This document shows positions 18,733-27,443 of a stretch of DNA of 64,000 bases, piece by piece (the stretch's first letter is position 1; the number at the start of each line of letters is the position of its first letter). This DNA is from Maridesulfovibrio frigidus DSM 17176 (GTDB taxonomy: Bacteria > Desulfobacterota > Desulfovibrionia > Desulfovibrionales > Desulfovibrionaceae). The translations under genes were made by a program, and so were the position numbers. The DNA lies in NCBI RefSeq assembly GCF_000711735.1, contig NZ_JONL01000002.1, forward strand, positions 186,001 to 250,000. Reading direction: 5' to 3'. Under the pieces are notes generated by a model. It was not told the origin of the DNA. It did not search any database and saw nothing but the letters and a program-made list of their open reading frames with translations.

Positions 18733-19566
18733 ATGGACATCCCACGCATACCCGTCGGCAAAACAATTGAAGCCGGCATTGATTTTCTAGTTGAGCATTG
18801 CTCATTTGCAACAAGAGCGTTCTCTGAAGTACTGGATACAGGGCTAGACATAGTACAGACTGGCATGCTCTCTCTTCCACCGTGGCTCTTTATCATCATT
18901 GTCAGCCTGCTCACCTGGAGACTGTCCAGAAGCAAGCGCATAGCCCTGTTTTCAATAGCAGGACTTTTGCTGATCTGGAACATGGGTTTATGGAAAGCTA
19001 CCGTCAGCACCATTTCACTGGTAATCGTATCCACTCTTATGGCCTTGATGATCGGTGTACCTACCGGAATTCTGGCTGCCATGAGCAAATACGTGAACAA
19101 AACAGTAATGCCAGTGCTTGATGTTATGCAGACCATGCCAGCATTTGTATACCTCATCCCTGCCATCCCGTTTTTCGGATTGGGTAAGGTTGCGGCCATA
19201 TTTTCCACCGTTATTTTTGCGATGCCTCCGGCAATCAGATTCACATGTCTCGGCATTCAGCAAGTTCCTAAAGAACTTATCGAGTGCTCCGAAGCTTTCG
19301 GATCTACACGCTGGCAAAGACTCATTAAGCTTGAGCTCCCCCTTGCAACCCCCACTATCATGGCCGGAGTAAATCAGACTGTCATGCTTTCGCTATCTAT
19401 GGTAGTTATTGCAGCGATGATTGGAGCGAAAGGCCTTGGTGGAGAAGTTTGGAAAGCAATTCAGCGCCTTCAGATGGGCAAAGGATTCGAGGCAGGCATC
19501 GGCATCGTTATCGTGGCCATTATTATGGACCGTGTTTTACAGAAATTAGGTACTAGAAAGCAATAA
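18733..19566 (+). CDS. proW: ProW, glycine betaine ABC transporter permease
   Basis: A 277-aa inner-membrane permease of the OpuAB/ProW family with about six hydrophobic segments. The EAA-type loop that docks on ProV is visible (ELIECSEAFGSTRWQRLIKLELPLATPTIMAG). The start is ATG 18733, one base after the proV stop, with AGAGGGGG upstream; the frame runs 33 bases further 5' only inside proV. It forms the channel for the substrate delivered by the ProX protein encoded next. Confidence 0.94.
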   Translation: MDIPRIPVGKTIEAGIDFLVEHCSFATRAFSEVLDTGLDIVQTGMLSLPPWLFIIIVSLLTWRLSRSKRIALFSIAGLLLIWNMGLWKATVSTISLVIVSTLMALMIGVPTGILAAMSKYVNKTVMPVLDVMQTMPAFVYLIPAIPFFGLGKVAAIFSTVIFAMPPAIRFTCLGIQQVPKELIECSEAFGSTRWQRLIKLELPLATPTIMAGVNQTVMLSLSMVVIAAMIGAKGLGGEVWKAIQRLQMGKGFEAGIGIVIVAIIMDRVLQKLGTRKQ

Positions 19567-19596
19567 TTTACGAAAACTCTTAAAAATGGAGAGAAA

Positions 19597-20451
19597 ATGA
19601 AAAAGATTTTGACACTAGCCATGGCGGCTCTACTTGTGGCTTCCCTTGCATTCCCAGCTTTCGCTGGCGACAAAAAAGAAGTTAAGCTTGCATACGTTGA
19701 ATGGGACTGCGCTACAGCGACTACCAACGTAATCAAAGCTGTTCTCCAAGAGCGTATGGGTTACGAAGTAGAAGTTCTTCCAGTAGCAGCGGCTATCATG
19801 TGGCAAGCTGTATCAACAGGTGATGTTGATGCAATGGCAACTGCATGGCTTCCTGTAACACACGCTGAGTACCTTAAAAGAGTAGAAAAAAACGTTGTTA
19901 ACCTCGGACCGACTGTAAGCGGAGCAAAACTTGGTTGGGCTGTTCCGACTTATGTTACAGTAGATTCAATTGCTGACCTTAATAAATACGCTGACAAGTT
20001 AGACGGCAAGATCATCGGTATTGATCCAGGCGCTGGACTCATGGGCCTTTCTGAAAAAGCCATGGAAGAGTACAAGCTTACTGACCTCGAACTCATGGAA
20101 GGTTCAGGAGCAACTATGACTGCTAGCCTTAACAACGCCATTAAGAACAAAGAATGGATCGTTGTTACTGCTTGGTCCCCACACTGGTTATTCGGTCGCT
20201 GGGATATGAAATACCTGAAAGATCCTAAAGGAATCCTAGGCGGCGAAGAAACAATTAACACCATCGTTCGTAAAGGCCTCAAAGAAGACAAGCCTGAAGT
20301 ATATGCTTTCCTTGATAAGTTTGCATGGAAAGACGCAAACCAGCTTCAGATGGTCATGGCTTGGAATCAGGCAGAAGACGCTGATCCATACGAAAACGCT
20401 AAGCGTTTCATCAAAGAAAACAAAGAACAGGTTGATGGCTGGTTGAAATAG
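19597..20451 (+). CDS. proX: ProX, glycine betaine-binding periplasmic protein
   Basis: A 284-aa solute-binding protein of the OpuAC family. The signal peptide is residues 1-23 (MKKILTLAM... FPAFA|GDKKE). The mature protein has YVEWDCATATTNVIKAVLQE and several conserved Trp/Tyr residues (VTAWSPHWLFGRWDMKYL) of the kind that cage quaternary amines by cation-pi contacts. Codon use is cleaner than its neighbours, as expected for an abundant binding protein. It is followed by a strong terminator. Confidence 0.93.
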   Translation: MKKILTLAMAALLVASLAFPAFAGDKKEVKLAYVEWDCATATTNVIKAVLQERMGYEVEVLPVAAAIMWQAVSTGDVDAMATAWLPVTHAEYLKRVEKNVVNLGPTVSGAKLGWAVPTYVTVDSIADLNKYADKLDGKIIGIDPGAGLMGLSEKAMEEYKLTDLELMEGSGATMTASLNNAIKNKEWIVVTAWSPHWLFGRWDMKYLKDPKGILGGEETINTIVRKGLKEDKPEVYAFLDKFAWKDANQLQMVMAWNQAEDADPYENAKRFIKENKEQVDGWLK

Positions 20452-20541
20452 ACCGCAACCCGCATTCTTAGAAAACTAAAGTTCCCTGATCTTGGGCTTG
20501 TACAAATTCAAGCTTCGTTCTGGTTACCACGGTTAAATCAT

Positions 20542-20584
20542 GGGTTTACGAACAATTTTAGGATTGTTTGTAAACCCTTTTTTT
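20542..20584 (+). terminator. Terminator of proVWX
   Basis: A 15-bp stem (20542-20556 with 20563-20577, GGGTTTAC paired to GTAAACCC at the base) and a 6-nt loop, followed by seven T. Confidence 0.9.
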
Positions 20585-20636
20585 ATGCCAAACCCCATTC
20601 CAGCTATCACCCTGACACCCGAAACACCACCAACAG

Positions 20637-20691
20637 GAGCTAACCTTACCCACGATATAAGGTTTAGCTCAAGTTTTGAGCTAAACCTTAT
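20637..20691. repeat. Perfect 16-bp inverted repeat with a third half-copy
   Basis: ATAAGGTTTAGCTCAA (20657-20672) and its exact complement TTGAGCTAAACCTTAT (20676-20691) flank GTT. A further near copy of the right arm, GAGCTAACCTTA, lies at 20637-20648 (one A fewer). It sits just beyond the stop of the minus-strand gene at 20707 and could end its transcript, though no T-tract follows on that strand; it may instead be a protein-binding site or a remnant repeat. Confidence 0.6.
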
Positions 20692-20706
20692 GAGGAAGAG
20701 CAGGAT

Positions 20707-20997
20707 CTAATGCCCTTCGCATTTATGTTCACTTGGCTCCCAGCCTTCCATATACCATGCAAGCGCCCCCTGCACCTGTAACCCGTGTAACCGAATATAC
20801 TCCAGCTGTTCTGGGGAGTAAGTTTGGCCATCTAAAGGTTGTATTGATGAGACTTCTGTAGGTCCGTATGCGGTTGTCGAGGACTCAGCAACAAATACGG
20901 GCTTACCACAAGACCCTGAAGGGTGTTTAACCGTCAATTTTCCTAAGCCGATACCCTCAGCCATACAAGGAACATCTACGTCTTTGACTAAATCCAT
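20707..20997 (-). CDS. Small conserved-looking protein of unknown function
   Basis: A 96-aa acidic soluble protein with no signal peptide and no membrane segment. AAGGAG precedes ATG 20997 at good spacing, so translation is likely. There are three cysteines (in DVPCMAEG, SGSCGKP and the C-terminal HKCEGH), the last near two histidines, which could be a metal site. I do not recognise a family. It stands alone on the minus strand between the proVWX terminator and the HDOD gene, with a perfect hairpin just after its stop. Confidence 0.6.
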   Translation of the reverse strand: MDLVKDVDVPCMAEGIGLGKLTVKHPSGSCGKPVFVAESSTTAYGPTEVSSIQPLDGQTYSPEQLEYIRLHGLQVQGALAWYMEGWEPSEHKCEGH

Positions 20998-21484
20998 ATT
21001 AAATCTCCTTAAATTTGGTTGGGAAGTTTTTCAAAATAATGTTTTTAAGCGCCAATTTATCTTTAAAATAGCAATATAAACGCAGCTCAATATTTCCGTC
21101 TAACTCGCTTATATTTGCGTTATCATCATCCCATGTCACCCCGTCAACAAGTTTTATTATTTAAAAAATATTTTTTATCGGCATTTATCACTCCTCAGCA
21201 CCTTGTGCATTACCGATCAGTTGTATCTGATCAAACCATCAGGTTAGTTCATACAACTAGGCATAACCTGTTATTTGCTAGCAGCCGCAAAGTTTAATAT
21301 TTTACCGCCACAAATAACACTCTTGAAAGTATTATGGATAGTGTGAAACGGTTATATTCGGACATTTTACTATCAAACCTAAACAGATCAGACTTATCAT
21401 TGACAGCAATCACTTCTTTGCTATCAATCTTATTTGGTGTAATGTTGTATTAAGCAATTAACCCCAAGCAATGCGGTACCATAT
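20998..21484. other. Intergenic region with nested inverted repeats
   Basis: About 490 bp between divergent genes with no convincing ORF; a 60-codon frame at 21115-21297 has no ribosome site. It holds nested dyads at 21215-21269: GATCAG-TTGTAT-CTGATC (21215-21232), AGTTGTAT (21219) against ATACAACT (21251), and AGGTTA (21241) against TAACCT (21264). A possible promoter for the HDOD gene is TTGACA (21400-21405) with ATCAAT 17 bp later. Confidence 0.45.
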
Positions 21485-22540
21485 ATGACCGAAGATATAA
21501 CTATCCCAGAAGACACACTTGCAGAAGCAACGGCCTTGATGGATGAACGATTTGCCCATGCAGATAGAAGCAAACCAGTTCTCGCCACATTGTATGAGCT
21601 GGGACTTGATCATGTAGCAAGAGATTTAATTGAGCACCCTGAGTTATACAGAAAGGGTGAACCTCTTCCCATGCCCAAAAAAAGATTTGAACCAGTGAAT
21701 CCAATGTCACTGATGCAATCTGATATTAAACTGCCGTCTTTGCCACAGGTTTTCATTGAAATGAGGCAGGTTATTAATGATCCAGCCAGCTCCGCTACAG
21801 ATGTAGCAAACGTTATTTCACAGGATACAGCTCTTTCTGCATTCCTGCTGCGCATGGTAAACAGCTCTTTCTACAGTTTTCCTTCTCAGATAGACACAAT
21901 ATCCAGAGCAGTTGCAGTTATTGGAACTAAGCAACTTTCGACTCTGGCCCTAGGAACGTCCGTTATGGATATGTTCAAAGGTATTCCTACAGATATACTT
22001 GATCTTGAACTTTTTTGGAGACACAGCTTTGCCTGCGGAATTATAGCCAGCCAGCTTGCAAAGATGTTTAAGCAAGGCTCACCTGAAAAATGTTTCGTAG
22101 CCGGACTTCTTCACGACATAGGACGCCCTGTATTCATGATGACCCTGCCTGACCGGGCCATCGCTGCGACTGCTATTTCACGGAATAAAGGCGCTCTGAT
22201 GTTCAAAGCGGAAAGGATTGTTGCAGGGTTCGACCACTCAGAACTCGGCGGAATGCTTCTGCGCAAATGGAATCTGCCGTTCTCGCTGGTAACAGCTGTA
22301 CTATACCACCACAATGCAACAAAGGCCGCAAAGACACCTGAATCATTATACGTCTATTTTGCCAACATTATTGCTAAAACGCTTGGAATAGGCGGTAGTG
22401 GAGACTTTTTCATTCAGGATGTCAAAAATGAAAGATGGGAAGAAAGCGGCCTTACTCCTGACAAGCTTAAAGAGCTTGATGCAGGGCTTGGACCTATCCT
22501 TGAAGACGCATTCTCTATCCTCACGACCATGGGAACTTAG
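21485..22540 (+). CDS. HDOD domain signalling protein
   Basis: A 351-aa cytoplasmic protein. After an N-terminal stretch of about 80 residues the HDOD domain begins at IKLPSLPQVFIEMRQVI and continues through VISQDTALSAFLLRMVNSSFY, AVIGTKQLSTLALG and AGLLHDIGRPVF. HDOD domains are relatives of HD phosphohydrolases that usually act as regulatory partners in signalling rather than enzymes; the HD-like pair in LLHDIGR is retained here. The ribosome site before ATG 21485 is weak. It stands alone; its partner cannot be inferred from context. Confidence 0.8.
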   Translation: MTEDITIPEDTLAEATALMDERFAHADRSKPVLATLYELGLDHVARDLIEHPELYRKGEPLPMPKKRFEPVNPMSLMQSDIKLPSLPQVFIEMRQVINDPASSATDVANVISQDTALSAFLLRMVNSSFYSFPSQIDTISRAVAVIGTKQLSTLALGTSVMDMFKGIPTDILDLELFWRHSFACGIIASQLAKMFKQGSPEKCFVAGLLHDIGRPVFMMTLPDRAIAATAISRNKGALMFKAERIVAGFDHSELGGMLLRKWNLPFSLVTAVLYHHNATKAAKTPESLYVYFANIIAKTLGIGGSGDFFIQDVKNERWEESGLTPDKLKELDAGLGPILEDAFSILTTMGT

Positions 22541-22622
22541 CACGCGCACCAAATCCTCCGTGCGTTGACAAGGTTCGTTAAAGGCATTATTTGACCATGC
22601 ATACCAAACCGGAGGATTTACC

Positions 22623-22847
22623 ATGCACGATAGAGTCGAAGCTGCACTCGAAAAAGTCAGACCTGTTTTACAAGCTGATGGTGGCAACGTTGAACTCGTA
22701 GAGGTAACAGATAAAGGGATTGCTATAGTCCGCCTTCAGGGCGCATGCAAAGGCTGCCCTATGTCACAGAAAACGTTAAAAAATGTAATCCAGCGCACCC
22801 TTCTTAAACTTATTCCAGAGCTTGAAGGCGTTGAATCAGTCGATTAA
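22623..22847 (+). CDS. Nfu-type iron-sulfur cluster carrier
   Basis: A 74-aa stand-alone NifU C-terminal (Nfu) domain. The CxxC motif in ACKGCPMSQ is the bridging ligand pair that holds a 4Fe-4S cluster between two subunits; VRPVLQADGGNVEL at the N-terminus is characteristic. Such proteins pass clusters to target enzymes. CGGAGG lies upstream of ATG 22623, and a terminator follows. It lies between the HDOD gene and gltX and looks like its own transcript. Confidence 0.92.
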   Translation: MHDRVEAALEKVRPVLQADGGNVELVEVTDKGIAIVRLQGACKGCPMSQKTLKNVIQRTLLKLIPELEGVESVD

Positions 22848-22890
22848 CGTTCCCACACCTTGAATTTAAACCACTGAATACCTAAAGAAC

Positions 22891-22917
22891 AAAAGCCGCG
22901 ATCTCTTGCGGTTTTTT
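22891..22917 (+). terminator. Terminator after the Nfu gene
   Basis: Short stem CCGC/GCGG (22896-22899 with 22908-22911) with an A-run before and six T after. Confidence 0.75.
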
Positions 22918-22960
22918 CTATTATACGCATTTTCCCTAATAACTCTCAGGAGATTTTTCG

Positions 22961-24355
22961 ATGAGCAATACAGTAACCCGTTTTGCACCAAGTCCTACAG
23001 GACATCTACATATCGGCGGAGCAAGAACCGCTCTTTTTTCTTGGCTTTTAGCTCGCCACAATGGCGGAAAATTTGTTCTGAGAATTGAAGATACCGACCA
23101 GAAAAGATCCACACAGGAATACACTGATGCGATCCTTGAATCCATGAAATGGTTAGGTATGGATTGGGACGGTGAGTTAATGTTTCAAAGCGAACGCTTT
23201 GATCTATACAACAGCTACATCGATAAACTAATCGAAACTGGCCACGCTTACTGGTGTGACTGTACCTCCGAACAGGTTGATGCCATGCGCGAAAAAGCCA
23301 TGAAGGAAAAGCGTAAACCTAAATATGACGGTTCTTGCCGCGAAAAGAATATCGGCCCCGGTGAAAATAGAGTTGTAAGATTCAAAACACCTGTCGAAGG
23401 ACGCACCTCTTTCAATGACATGATCAAAGGCCCCATCACAGTCGAAAACATCGAACTTGATGATATGATCCTGCGCCGCTCAGATGGAGCACCTACTTAC
23501 AACTTAGCTGTTGTAGTTGACGATCACACTATGGGAGTTACTCAGGTTGTTCGCGGTGATGACCATATCAACAACACCCCGCGTCAGGTTCTTATTTATA
23601 AGGCACTTGGATGGGACGTTCCACGCTTCGGCCATGTTCCTATGATCTTGGGACCTGACAAGAAAAAACTTTCCAAAAGACATGGCGCACTTTCCGTCAT
23701 GGAATATGAAAAAATGGGTTACCTGCCTGAAGCAGTTGTGAACTACCTTGTTCGCCTTGGCTGGTCTCACGGTGATCAAGAAATATTCTCTAAAGATGAG
23801 CTGATTGAGCTTTTCAACACAGAACATCTCGGAAATTCCGCTTCTGTTTTTGATACTAAGAAGCTGGACTGGGTGAACTGTGAATATATCAAAGCAAAAG
23901 CTCCGGCAGAATTAATTCCCGGTATGCGCTCCTTCCTTCCAGAAGGAACAGAGGTTGCGGACGAATACTTAGAAAAGATTATTCCTCTGCTCCAGCCCCG
24001 CGCTACCAATTATAAAGAAATGGCCGACATGTGTGATTTCTTCTTAGTAAGTACAGATGAGCTTACATATGACGAAAAGAATGTAGCAAAAGTTCTGACT
24101 CCAGAAGCAATAGAGCACCTTAAAGCAATCACTGCTAAGATCGAAGCGGACGCTGAATTCAGCCATGATTCACTTGAAGCTATCCACAAAGGGTACCTCG
24201 AAGAAAAAGAGCTTAAATTCAAAGCAATAGGGCAGCCTGTCAGACTTGCACTTTGCGGAAAGGTCCAAAGCCCCGGCGGCCTGTATGATCTTATGCTCGT
24301 TATGGGAAAAGAAGAAACCATTGCCCGCATGAAGAAGACCGTAACTCTCGTATAG
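22961..24355 (+). CDS. gltX: Glutamyl-tRNA synthetase
   Basis: Class I aminoacyl-tRNA synthetase charging tRNA-Glu, 464 aa. The HIGH-type motif is PSPTGHLHIGGARTA near residue 10 and the KMSKS-type motif is KKLSKRHGA near residue 240. A Cys-containing insertion (YWCDCTSEQ) marks the zinc-site region. CAGGAG precedes ATG 22961. From sequence alone I cannot tell whether it is discriminating or also charges tRNA-Gln. A perfect bidirectional terminator follows. Confidence 0.97.
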   Translation: MSNTVTRFAPSPTGHLHIGGARTALFSWLLARHNGGKFVLRIEDTDQKRSTQEYTDAILESMKWLGMDWDGELMFQSERFDLYNSYIDKLIETGHAYWCDCTSEQVDAMREKAMKEKRKPKYDGSCREKNIGPGENRVVRFKTPVEGRTSFNDMIKGPITVENIELDDMILRRSDGAPTYNLAVVVDDHTMGVTQVVRGDDHINNTPRQVLIYKALGWDVPRFGHVPMILGPDKKKLSKRHGALSVMEYEKMGYLPEAVVNYLVRLGWSHGDQEIFSKDELIELFNTEHLGNSASVFDTKKLDWVNCEYIKAKAPAELIPGMRSFLPEGTEVADEYLEKIIPLLQPRATNYKEMADMCDFFLVSTDELTYDEKNVAKVLTPEAIEHLKAITAKIEADAEFSHDSLEAIHKGYLEEKELKFKAIGQPVRLALCGKVQSPGGLYDLMLVMGKEETIARMKKTVTLV

Positions 24356-24371
24356 TTTTCCCCTTAAAAGA

Positions 24372-24420
24372 CCACACAAAAAAGCCCCGCACTAAGTAAG
24401 TGCGGGGCTTTTTTGTGTGG
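24372..24420. terminator. Bidirectional terminator between gltX and the binding-protein gene
   Basis: Two perfect 22-nt arms (24372-24393 and 24399-24420) around AAGTA: GC-rich core GCCCCGCACT/AGTGCGGGGC with A6 before and T6 after, so it works on both strands for the convergent genes. Confidence 0.95.
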
Positions 24421-24425
24421 AATAT

Positions 24426-25181
24426 TTAATCATTATGCTGCTCAAAATAAGAATCAATTATGAATTGGTAAATGCCGTTCCCTTTAATTTCATCCAAAGC
24501 GTTCTGCCACCTTTGAACGACCTCATCAGGAACATGAGAAGCAAATGCTATGTAAGTATCAACGGTAAACAATGCCGGACCTGCTTTTTCAAACATTGAA
24601 TAATCAAGCTCAGGATACTTTTTTAAAAAGCCCTGTATAATTCGCTCCCCCATAGGAACAAAATCAACACGCCCCTTCACTAACTTAAGAAAATCTAATC
24701 TCTGACAAGAGCTGACATCAAGATGAGTAAATCCTGTTTCAAACAGTATTTGATGGTAAGCAGCATCACGTGTTACAGCTATTCTAGAATTTTTCTTAGT
24801 CTCTTCAATACTTATAAAACTTACATTTGCCCCTTTTTTTCGGTAAAAATAAACATTACTAGTAAAAACAGGACCAACGAATTTGAATAACTTCTTCCGC
24901 TCCGCAGTAATAACCATAGGGTAAAGAACATCAGCCCGTCCATTTTGCAGATTTTGGTATGCTCTAGCCCAAGGGAGAAAAACAATTTCAGTATGCTCCT
25001 CGCCCAGTTGCCCTCTTAGAATATTGACAATGTTTGAAACAAATCCTTCAGCATGCCCATTAACCTTATAGCTAAATGGGGGATAACTTTCGGACATAAT
25101 TCTGAGAGGACCTGCAGATGCTATCTGTGCCGTAAAAAAAGAAAAATAGGCAAATAATATGACATGGATAAGAATTTTCAT
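24426..25181 (-). CDS. Periplasmic amino-acid-type solute-binding protein
   Basis: A 251-aa family 3 solute-binding protein (SBP_bac_3). The signal peptide is residues 1-23 (ending IASA|GPLRI). The mature start LRIMSESYPPFSYKVNGHAEGF is typical, and LPWARAYQNLQNGRADVLYPM matches the group often found as orphan receptors without a transporter. No permease or ATPase gene is adjacent, so it may be an orphan sensor-like binding protein. The ribosome site before ATG 25181 is weak. The ligand is unknown. Confidence 0.8.
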   Translation of the reverse strand: MKILIHVILFAYFSFFTAQIASAGPLRIMSESYPPFSYKVNGHAEGFVSNIVNILRGQLGEEHTEIVFLPWARAYQNLQNGRADVLYPMVITAERKKLFKFVGPVFTSNVYFYRKKGANVSFISIEETKKNSRIAVTRDAAYHQILFETGFTHLDVSSCQRLDFLKLVKGRVDFVPMGERIIQGFLKKYPELDYSMFEKAGPALFTVDTYIAFASHVPDEVVQRWQNALDEIKGNGIYQFIIDSYFEQHND

Positions 25182-25443
25182 ACTGTAACGTTAAGACATA
25201 GAGACTGAAAAAGCAATTACATGGCTAAATTTACATGGTAAAATACAATAAAATATAACGAAAAGAACTCTTCACCCCCACTAAATACTATTATCACCTA
25301 CCCACGGCACTATTTGGAACATCATAGCAGAAAGTAATACACAAACAGGACTTCGTCTTTACGCACAAAACTAAGCTTGCAATATCTAATCTATTTTCAC
25401 TACTATAGCAGCCGACATACCAGTATAAAACGGAGAATAATAT

Positions 25444-27114
25444 ATGAGCCCCTTCGAAATATCTGACCACGCACAGCCCGAATTTACCTTCAACGCGAGA
25501 CGATCACCTGTCTACTCAACGAAAGGCATGGTTGCGACTAGCCAGCCTTTAGCGACTGAAGCTGGACTTGAAATGCTACGCGCAGGCGGAAACGCAGCGG
25601 ATGCAGCGATTGCAATAGCAGCCGCCCTTGCCGTGATCGAACCTTGCAGCACAGGGCTTGGCGGTGATGCATTTGCTCTTTACTACACGGCAGCCGATAA
25701 AAAAGTTTCTGCGCTGAATGGGTCAGGCAAATCTCCTAGCGAAATGACGCTCGAAAAAATTCAAGCTATGGGCATCGAAGGTTCATTACCTACGCGCCAC
25801 GCTATGACCGTTAACGTCCCCGGTACATGCGCCATGTGGTGCGATCTAGTCGACAAATTCGGAACTCTGCCACTTTCAAAAATTTTTGCACCCGCCATAC
25901 GGTTTGCTGAAGAAGGCTTTCCCGTCAGCCCGGTAACTGCCAAACTATGGAAAGATGGCGAGAACGAGATACTCACTACAAGCCCCGGAGGAATGACACT
26001 ACTGCTCAACGACAAAGCTCCTAAAGCTGGCGAGATCATGCACAATCAAGTTCTTGCTGATGTACTGCGTTCCCTTGCACAGCTAAGTCCGCAGGAAGCT
26101 AAAAAGCTGTTTTACACGGGTGAAATTGCAGAGAAGATCGTAACTACAGTTCGTGAAAATGGCGGCTTTCTTTCCATGGATGATATGGCAGACCACGAAA
26201 GCATCTGGGCTGACTCAATTAAAGCGGACTACAGAGGGTATGAGATTCATGAATGCCCGCCCAACGGACAAGGACTTGCCGCCCTGCTTGCTCTGAACAC
26301 ACTCGAAAACATCGACCTTGTGGGCAAAGGTGGGCCCGGTTCAGCTCAAAGATTGCATCATCAAATTGAAGCAATGCGCCTTGGATTCGCAGACGCAAGG
26401 CTCCACATTACAGACCACACAGTATATGAAACACCGCTAAGCAAACTACTTTCACCAGCATATGGAGCAAAAAGAGCTTCCGAAATACATGCGGGAAAAG
26501 CTAATCCCGACGCTGAAAGCGGCGTACCTGTAAACAGCTCTGACACAGTCTATTTCAATGTAGTTGATAAAGATGGAAACGGCTGTTCCATGGTCAACTC
26601 TATCTATATGAATTTTGCGACAGGAATTGTACCGGACGGACTGGGATTCCCACTGCAAAATCGTGGACACAATTTCTCTCTGGACCCGTCCCATCCAAAC
26701 GTGCTTGCACCAGGAAAACGCACATATCACACCATTATCCCTGGAATTTGTCTCCGCGCCAATGGATCACTCCATTCTGTCTTCGGAGTCATGGGTGGAT
26801 TTATGCAGCCTCAGGGACACATGCAAGTTATCTCGGCCATGCTTGACGATGGAGCCAACCCGCAGGAAGCTTTAAACAGACTCAGGTTCTGTATCGAACC
26901 GGGAGAAGCAGGTGGTAAAATTTGCGTCGAAGAAGGCATTCCCAGTGAAATATTAAAGGAACTTGAAGATATGGGGCACGAAATTGAAGTCCGTAAAGGG
27001 TATGATCGGGTCCTATTTGGACGCGGGCAGATCATAAGTAGAGATGAAACGACAGGAACCTTGTGCGCGGGATGTGATCCTAGATCTGACGGAATCGCAA
27101 ACTGTTTATGCTAA
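25444..27114 (+). CDS. Gamma-glutamyltransferase-like Ntn hydrolase
   Basis: A 556-aa member of the gamma-glutamyltranspeptidase family, which self-cleaves to expose a catalytic Thr. Family features include GGNAADAAIAIAAALAVIEPCSTGLGGD near residue 50 and, at the cleavage site, the nucleophile Thr368 in SDTVYFNVVDKDGNG. Well-known enzymes have TTHYS here; the TVYF form recalls the YwrD-like subgroup. No signal peptide is visible, so unlike classical periplasmic Ggt it is probably cytoplasmic. The substrate (glutathione or another gamma-glutamyl or acyl compound) cannot be fixed from sequence. A GC-rich hairpin follows. Confidence 0.85.
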   Translation: MSPFEISDHAQPEFTFNARRSPVYSTKGMVATSQPLATEAGLEMLRAGGNAADAAIAIAAALAVIEPCSTGLGGDAFALYYTAADKKVSALNGSGKSPSEMTLEKIQAMGIEGSLPTRHAMTVNVPGTCAMWCDLVDKFGTLPLSKIFAPAIRFAEEGFPVSPVTAKLWKDGENEILTTSPGGMTLLLNDKAPKAGEIMHNQVLADVLRSLAQLSPQEAKKLFYTGEIAEKIVTTVRENGGFLSMDDMADHESIWADSIKADYRGYEIHECPPNGQGLAALLALNTLENIDLVGKGGPGSAQRLHHQIEAMRLGFADARLHITDHTVYETPLSKLLSPAYGAKRASEIHAGKANPDAESGVPVNSSDTVYFNVVDKDGNGCSMVNSIYMNFATGIVPDGLGFPLQNRGHNFSLDPSHPNVLAPGKRTYHTIIPGICLRANGSLHSVFGVMGGFMQPQGHMQVISAMLDDGANPQEALNRLRFCIEPGEAGGKICVEEGIPSEILKELEDMGHEIEVRKGYDRVLFGRGQIISRDETTGTLCAGCDPRSDGIANCLC

Positions 27115-27124
27115 TATCAAAACA

Positions 27125-27146
27125 GGCCACCCAGTACAGGGTGGCC
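27125..27146. terminator. Hairpin between convergent genes
   Basis: GGCCACCC (27125-27132) pairs perfectly with GGGTGGCC (27139-27146) around AGTACA. T-tracts are weak on both sides, but its place between convergent stops suggests a terminator. Confidence 0.65.
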
Positions 27147-27158
27147 TTAATCTATGAT

Positions 27159-27443
27159 TTAGATACTATCTAAAGCTTTCACCAAGGCAGAACAGACTGC
27201 AACTGCAGCTCTAGGATCATCCGCACTAAACTCCACACCGTCTTTTGAATAAACTACACGCCACATACAATCATCCATGCTCCGGCGACAAAGGTCCTCC
27301 ATTTGAAAAGAGAACCCTTTAGACTTCACAATTTCAGCCACTTGCAAGGCTACATTAACATCTTGCGTAGCCTGTTCAGGAACATCATCCCCTAAAAGAT
27401 CATTCAGTCTTTTTTCCAATTGCTCAATCGTAAGCTCTGACAT
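27159..27443 (-). CDS. Small soluble protein of unknown function
   Basis: A 94-aa acidic protein. I use ATG 27443 (MSELTIEQLEKRL), with GAGAGA upstream, rather than the ATG 36 bases further out. The N-terminal half looks helical; the C-terminal half (CMWRVVYSKDGVEFSADDPRAAVAVCSALVKAL) has the look of a small alpha-beta sandwich such as the phage ABA-sandwich family, but this is only a resemblance. It lies between the gamma-glutamyltransferase-like gene and the TRAP leader on the opposite strand. Confidence 0.55.
   Translation of the reverse strand: MSELTIEQLEKRLNDLLGDDVPEQATQDVNVALQVAEIVKSKGFSFQMEDLCRRSMDDCMWRVVYSKDGVEFSADDPRAAVAVCSALVKALDSI

Noticed and set aside
21115-21297. 60-codon frame in the HDOD upstream region
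   Set aside because: No ribosome site, unusual composition, and it overlaps the nested dyads; treated as non-coding.
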